A stretch of 37,013 bases of DNA from Chloroflexaceae bacterium. GTDB taxonomy: Bacteria; Chloroflexota; Chloroflexia; Chloroflexales; Chloroflexaceae. Positions 34,254 to 37,013 of the stretch are shown here, one piece after another; positions within the stretch are counted from its first letter, which is position 1; the number at the start of each line of letters is the position of its first letter. A program made the position numbers and the translations under genes. Location: assembly GCA_028282325.1 (NCBI GenBank), contig JANQID010000081.1:1-37013 (forward strand), given 5' to 3'. The notes under the pieces are model-generated. The model was not told where the DNA came from, made no database searches, and saw nothing but the letters and a program-made list of their open reading frames with translations.

Positions 34254-34496
34254 TTAATCAATATAGATCACTGAAATCAACGGTAAACCAAGAGTGTAGA
34301 GACGTCGTAATACACTTTGCAAGGCAGCCTGATCAACGGTGACGGTCAGGGTTGTGATTGGTAGGCCAACATTATCTTTACCAACCCTAATCGACATTTC
34401 ACCGTCAATATGTATCCACGTTTCCTTCAGAACTCCCGGCACGCTGACTTGGTAGGTTGCCAGTTGATCTAAGGTAAGTTTATTTTTGTTTTTCAT
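34254..34496 (-). CDS. hypothetical 80-aa protein
   Basis: A small soluble protein starting MKNKNKLTLDQLATYQVSVP, with GVLKETWIHIDGEMSIRVG and a C-terminal LQSVLRRLYTLGLPLISV. I do not recognise a named family. The ATG at 34494-34496 lies within the 3' end of the upstream DUF4386-like gene (17-nt overlap), indicating translational coupling. A GTG at 34520 is an alternative start. Confidence 0.7.
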   Translation of the reverse strand: MKNKNKLTLDQLATYQVSVPGVLKETWIHIDGEMSIRVGKDNVGLPITTLTVTVDQAALQSVLRRLYTLGLPLISVIYID

Positions 34497-35190
34497 TGCT
34501 ATTATGATGGACACTTGCACCTTTGATCAGCAGCCAAAACCCAATGGTGAGTTCAAATGGCAAGTTAGGAATAAAAACCCACAAGGGAACTTCAATGCCC
34601 AACAAGGTGACCAATTCTCCGATGAAAGCCAGCGGCGCGGCGATGAGACCAAAGGTAGCCAACCAGCGGGGGACATATCTTGACTGGTATAGCAAAACGT
34701 AGAAGAGTGTGCCCCCAAGAGTGAAAAAGATCACGTTGAGCGAGTAGGCTGTATTCTGGGTATTGAAGAGAATCTCTCCTATAGTCTGTAAATATGAGGG
34801 GCTGCCCTCCAGCACAAATGCCTGACTGACGTTCAGGAATGCGAACATGAAGATCTTGCTGACAGCCAGGAGCGCCACTTCGGTGAGACGCAGTCCCAAT
34901 GCCACGAAGGCTAGATTTTGATTTTGTCTTTTTAGGGTTAGATAGAGCAATACACTCAGGATGACCAGGGCGGTCACCGTGACCATTTCTATTAGGATAG
35001 CCACCCGCACCTGTGTGACCTGATTGGCAAAATTGGTCATTGTTGTGGTGATATCCCCTGGCACCTTCAAGGGTTCGATGATCCCTAACCCGACGATGGC
35101 CGAGGCGACTGCCTGGAGCAGGAATGCTGTGCCAATGTGCCGGGGGGTGTTCTTATTTGTTTCTGAGAAATTTCTCGTTGTCGACTTCAT
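34480..35190 (-). CDS. DUF4386-like integral membrane protein
   Basis: A 236-residue protein with about six transmembrane segments. It has the pattern of the DUF4386 family: TPRHIGTAFLLQAVASAIVG near the N-terminus, LRLTEVALLAVSKI, a lipid-facing middle, and LPFELTIGFWLLIKG at the C-terminus. The function of the family is unknown. The start is the ATG at 35188-35190, preceded by GGAG at 7 nt. It is a paralogue or partner of the next upstream gene (35229-35915), 38 nt away. Confidence 0.75.
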   Translation of the reverse strand: MKSTTRNFSETNKNTPRHIGTAFLLQAVASAIVGLGIIEPLKVPGDITTTMTNFANQVTQVRVAILIEMVTVTALVILSVLLYLTLKRQNQNLAFVALGLRLTEVALLAVSKIFMFAFLNVSQAFVLEGSPSYLQTIGEILFNTQNTAYSLNVIFFTLGGTLFYVLLYQSRYVPRWLATFGLIAAPLAFIGELVTLLGIEVPLWVFIPNLPFELTIGFWLLIKGASVHHNSNEKQK

Positions 35191-35228
35191 TTTTATCTCC
35201 ATTTTCGTAGGAGTGTTTCTAACAAGGG

Positions 35229-35915
35229 TTATTTGCCACCCTTGACTGCCAGCCATAGGACGAGGGCTAACTCACCAATCAGGCAAGGTCCCATCAGAAC
35301 TAACCAAACGATTTCTGGGAAGTTTGGTGAAAGGATGACCCCGACGCTATTCACGAGATAACCTGCGGATGCAATCATCAATAGTATGCTTAGAATTTTG
35401 GGGACATAGCCCGATTTGTAAACCAGATATCCGAGGATTCCTAAATGGAAGCTGAAGAAGAATAAGCCAAATTGGAATCCATAGGTATACGCATTGGAGA
35501 ACAGTAATGCCAGCGCTCGCATTTGATTGGGATCCAACACCGTCAAGTAGTCGGCCCCACTGATGAGTGCCGAGCCTAAAACAAGATTGATCAGGGCGGC
35601 ACCAAAAATGGCATCATGAATCAACATGAACCAGGCCGAAAACAATGCCAGGCTCTTGTTCACCGGTTTGAAAAACACATAGAACGCCCAAGCCCTGACG
35701 ATATCACCCAGGATGGCAACCAGAAATCCAAATATGCCTGCCATAACATGATTGGCCGTTATCGCGGCATCTCCGATATTTACATTGCCAGAAGCGAAGA
35801 TCGCTCCAGCAAAGGATATCAGGAATCCAATCCCTGCAAAAATAGCGGCTTTGCGCAGTGAAATATCAGGGATTCCGACGCTCTTCTTCGAGTTTGTATT
35901 TTCTTTGGTGTTCAT
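35229..35915 (-). CDS. DUF4386-like integral membrane protein
   Basis: A 228-residue protein with about six transmembrane segments: LRKAAIFAGIGFLISFAGAI, a loop with ANHVMAGIFGFLVAILGDIVRAWAFYVFF, FGLFFFSFHLGILGYLVYKSG and the C-terminal ELALVLWLAVKGGK. It matches the DUF4386 layout better than its downstream neighbour does. AAGGAG is about 8 nt before the ATG. It is the second gene of the minus-strand operon after the MDR oxidoreductase. Two adjacent members of the family may form a heteromer (inference). Confidence 0.8.
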   Translation of the reverse strand: MNTKENTNSKKSVGIPDISLRKAAIFAGIGFLISFAGAIFASGNVNIGDAAITANHVMAGIFGFLVAILGDIVRAWAFYVFFKPVNKSLALFSAWFMLIHDAIFGAALINLVLGSALISGADYLTVLDPNQMRALALLFSNAYTYGFQFGLFFFSFHLGILGYLVYKSGYVPKILSILLMIASAGYLVNSVGVILSPNFPEIVWLVLMGPCLIGELALVLWLAVKGGK

Positions 35916-35984
35916 CTTTTTTCTCCTTTTGATATATTTCTGGTTGATACAACTTGAGACAATTTGTGCGTTCGAAACTTCAAT

Positions 35985-36956
35985 TTATACGATGATGACG
36001 ACCTTTGCGCGGGCGTGCCCTTCTTCGAGATAACGGATTGCTTCTGGGACTTCACTCAGCGAATACTGCCGATCGATAACGGGGACAACGTTGCCAGATT
36101 CCAACAGTTCTTTCAAGACAGCCAGATCACTTTCATCTTCTTTGGGGTTCAGCATGCCCAATGTTTGACTGCCACTCTTTGAAATCCGGGGACCCTGGAT
36201 GTTCACTTTGATCATATGGAGCAGGGATGAAAAACCGACCACAACACAAATTCCATTTGGTTTGAGTGACCGCTTCAAAACTGAAAGGGAATAGTTGGCC
36301 ACCATATCAATGATCACGTCATACTGCTGTCCATTTTGGGTGAAATCTTCCTGGGTGTAATCGATGACCTGATCAGAGCCAATCGAGCGCACCAGATCCA
36401 GATTTCGGGTGCTGCACACGCCGGTCACCTCCGCACCATAGGCTTTGGCTATTTGCACAGCAAAGGTCCCTACGCCACCCGAGGCCCCGTTTATCAAAAC
36501 CTTTTGCCCGGTTTTGACCTGGCCGGCGTCACGTATGGCGTGTAAGGCTGTGAATGCGGCTTGAGGTACGGCAGCGGCCTGCTCAAAAGTTAGATTGGCC
36601 GGTTTTTGAGCGACGGATTTCTCAGGAATGGTGACATATTCAGCAAAAGCGCCAAACCCGCACCAATACAAGTCTCCATAAACTTCATCACCAGGTTGAA
36701 ATCCCTTGACGTTCGAGCCAACCGCCTCAACCATTCCGGCGACATCTGCGCCGAGAATCTTGTCTTTTGGTTTTAGCAACCCGGTTTCCAGCCTTTGTAA
36801 GAAGGGTGTGCCTCTTAGGGCATGCCAATCTCCAGGATTGACAGAAGCAGCCTGAACTTTTACTAAAACCTCATCAGCCTTAGGGTTTGGTTTTTTCACT
36901 TCTTTGAACTGCAGAACGTCAGGTGGCCCGTATTTCTCGTAAACAATGGCTTTCAT
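35985..36956 (-). CDS. zinc-independent MDR alcohol dehydrogenase/quinone oxidoreductase-like protein
   Basis: A 323-residue NAD(P)H-dependent oxidoreductase of the medium-chain superfamily. The N-terminal GroES-like domain (MKAIVYEKYGPPDVLQ, ASVNPGDWH, GADVAGMVEAVG) is followed by a Rossmann fold with NGASGGVGTFAVQIAKAYGA (about 156-175). The structural four-cysteine lobe of zinc ADHs is absent, as in quinone oxidoreductases. Two adjacent ATGs (36959, 36956) are possible; GAGGAG spacing favours the second. It heads the six-gene minus-strand operon in this window; upstream DNA is cut off 54 nt later. Confidence 0.9.
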   Translation of the reverse strand: MKAIVYEKYGPPDVLQFKEVKKPNPKADEVLVKVQAASVNPGDWHALRGTPFLQRLETGLLKPKDKILGADVAGMVEAVGSNVKGFQPGDEVYGDLYWCGFGAFAEYVTIPEKSVAQKPANLTFEQAAAVPQAAFTALHAIRDAGQVKTGQKVLINGASGGVGTFAVQIAKAYGAEVTGVCSTRNLDLVRSIGSDQVIDYTQEDFTQNGQQYDVIIDMVANYSLSVLKRSLKPNGICVVVGFSSLLHMIKVNIQGPRISKSGSQTLGMLNPKEDESDLAVLKELLESGNVVPVIDRQYSLSEVPEAIRYLEEGHARAKVVIIV

Positions 36957-37013
36957 CATATTCTCCTCATTATTTGAAGCTGGTCGTAATCATGGATTTA
37001 CATTGCTTGTAAA

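Overview
The window looks like a chromosomal segment of a filamentous anoxygenic phototroph of the Chloroflexia (Chloroflexus/Roseiflexus-like). This is inferred from bacteriochlorophyll genes, a PucC/BCH-type transporter, the lipoprotein style (a long Thr/Glu/Pro linker after the lipobox) and GC-rich coding in the first 25.5 kb. There is a sharp change to AT-rich, foreign-looking DNA after about 26.1 kb.

Region 1 (1-4635) is housekeeping: a decayed intergenic repeat, panC (pantothenate), aguB-aguA (agmatine to putrescine) on the plus strand, then an ltaE-alkyltransferase-like pair on the minus strand. Region 2 (about 4640-24905) is a large tetrapyrrole supercluster, all on the plus strand. 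It holds bchM, bchH, hemN, an oligopeptide-type ABC importer lacking its ATPases (lipoprotein plus two permeases), protoporphyrinogen oxidase, a PucC-family MFS protein, and then hemA-hemC-hemD-hemB-hemE-hemL. Together these cover the route from glutamyl-tRNA to protoporphyrin IX and on to Mg-protoporphyrin monomethyl ester. Only glutamyl-tRNA synthetase and the BchI/BchD chelatase subunits are missing here. Several promoter, hairpin and operator-like sites mark internal transcription units. The cluster ends with a hairpin and an SRPBCC-like gene interrupted by one in-frame TGA where Trp is expected.

Region 3 (about 25560-32628) is, by my reading, a fossil integron. A 44-residue N-terminal stub of an integron-type tyrosine recombinase lies on the minus strand. 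Next to it are a divergent Pc-like promoter and an attI-like site, followed by two gene cassettes. Each cassette is bounded by its own complementary end-arms (GTTAGGTGC/GCACCTAAC and GTTATATGGC/GCCATATAAC) and ends in an attC-like hairpin with extrahelical bases. Cassette 1 (861 bp) carries a uracil-DNA-glycosylase-fold-like protein. Cassette 2 is unusually large (5660 bp) and carries a tight three-gene module: a cytosolic SH3/NlpC-P60 cysteine hydrolase, a 1009-aa STAND-like ATPase with TPR repeats and an N-terminal helical motif, and a translationally coupled cytosolic serine beta-lactamase-fold hydrolase. This module is the best candidate here for an undescribed (possibly defence) system.

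Region 4 (32620-37013) begins exactly at the second attC boundary. It holds a compact six-gene minus-strand operon: a zinc-independent MDR oxidoreductase, two DUF4386-like membrane proteins, an 80-aa protein, a 148-aa membrane protein and an alpha/beta hydrolase. It may be part of a third, very large cassette, or simply the DNA flanking the array; its far boundary is not in the window. I saw no tRNA, rRNA or CRISPR array.
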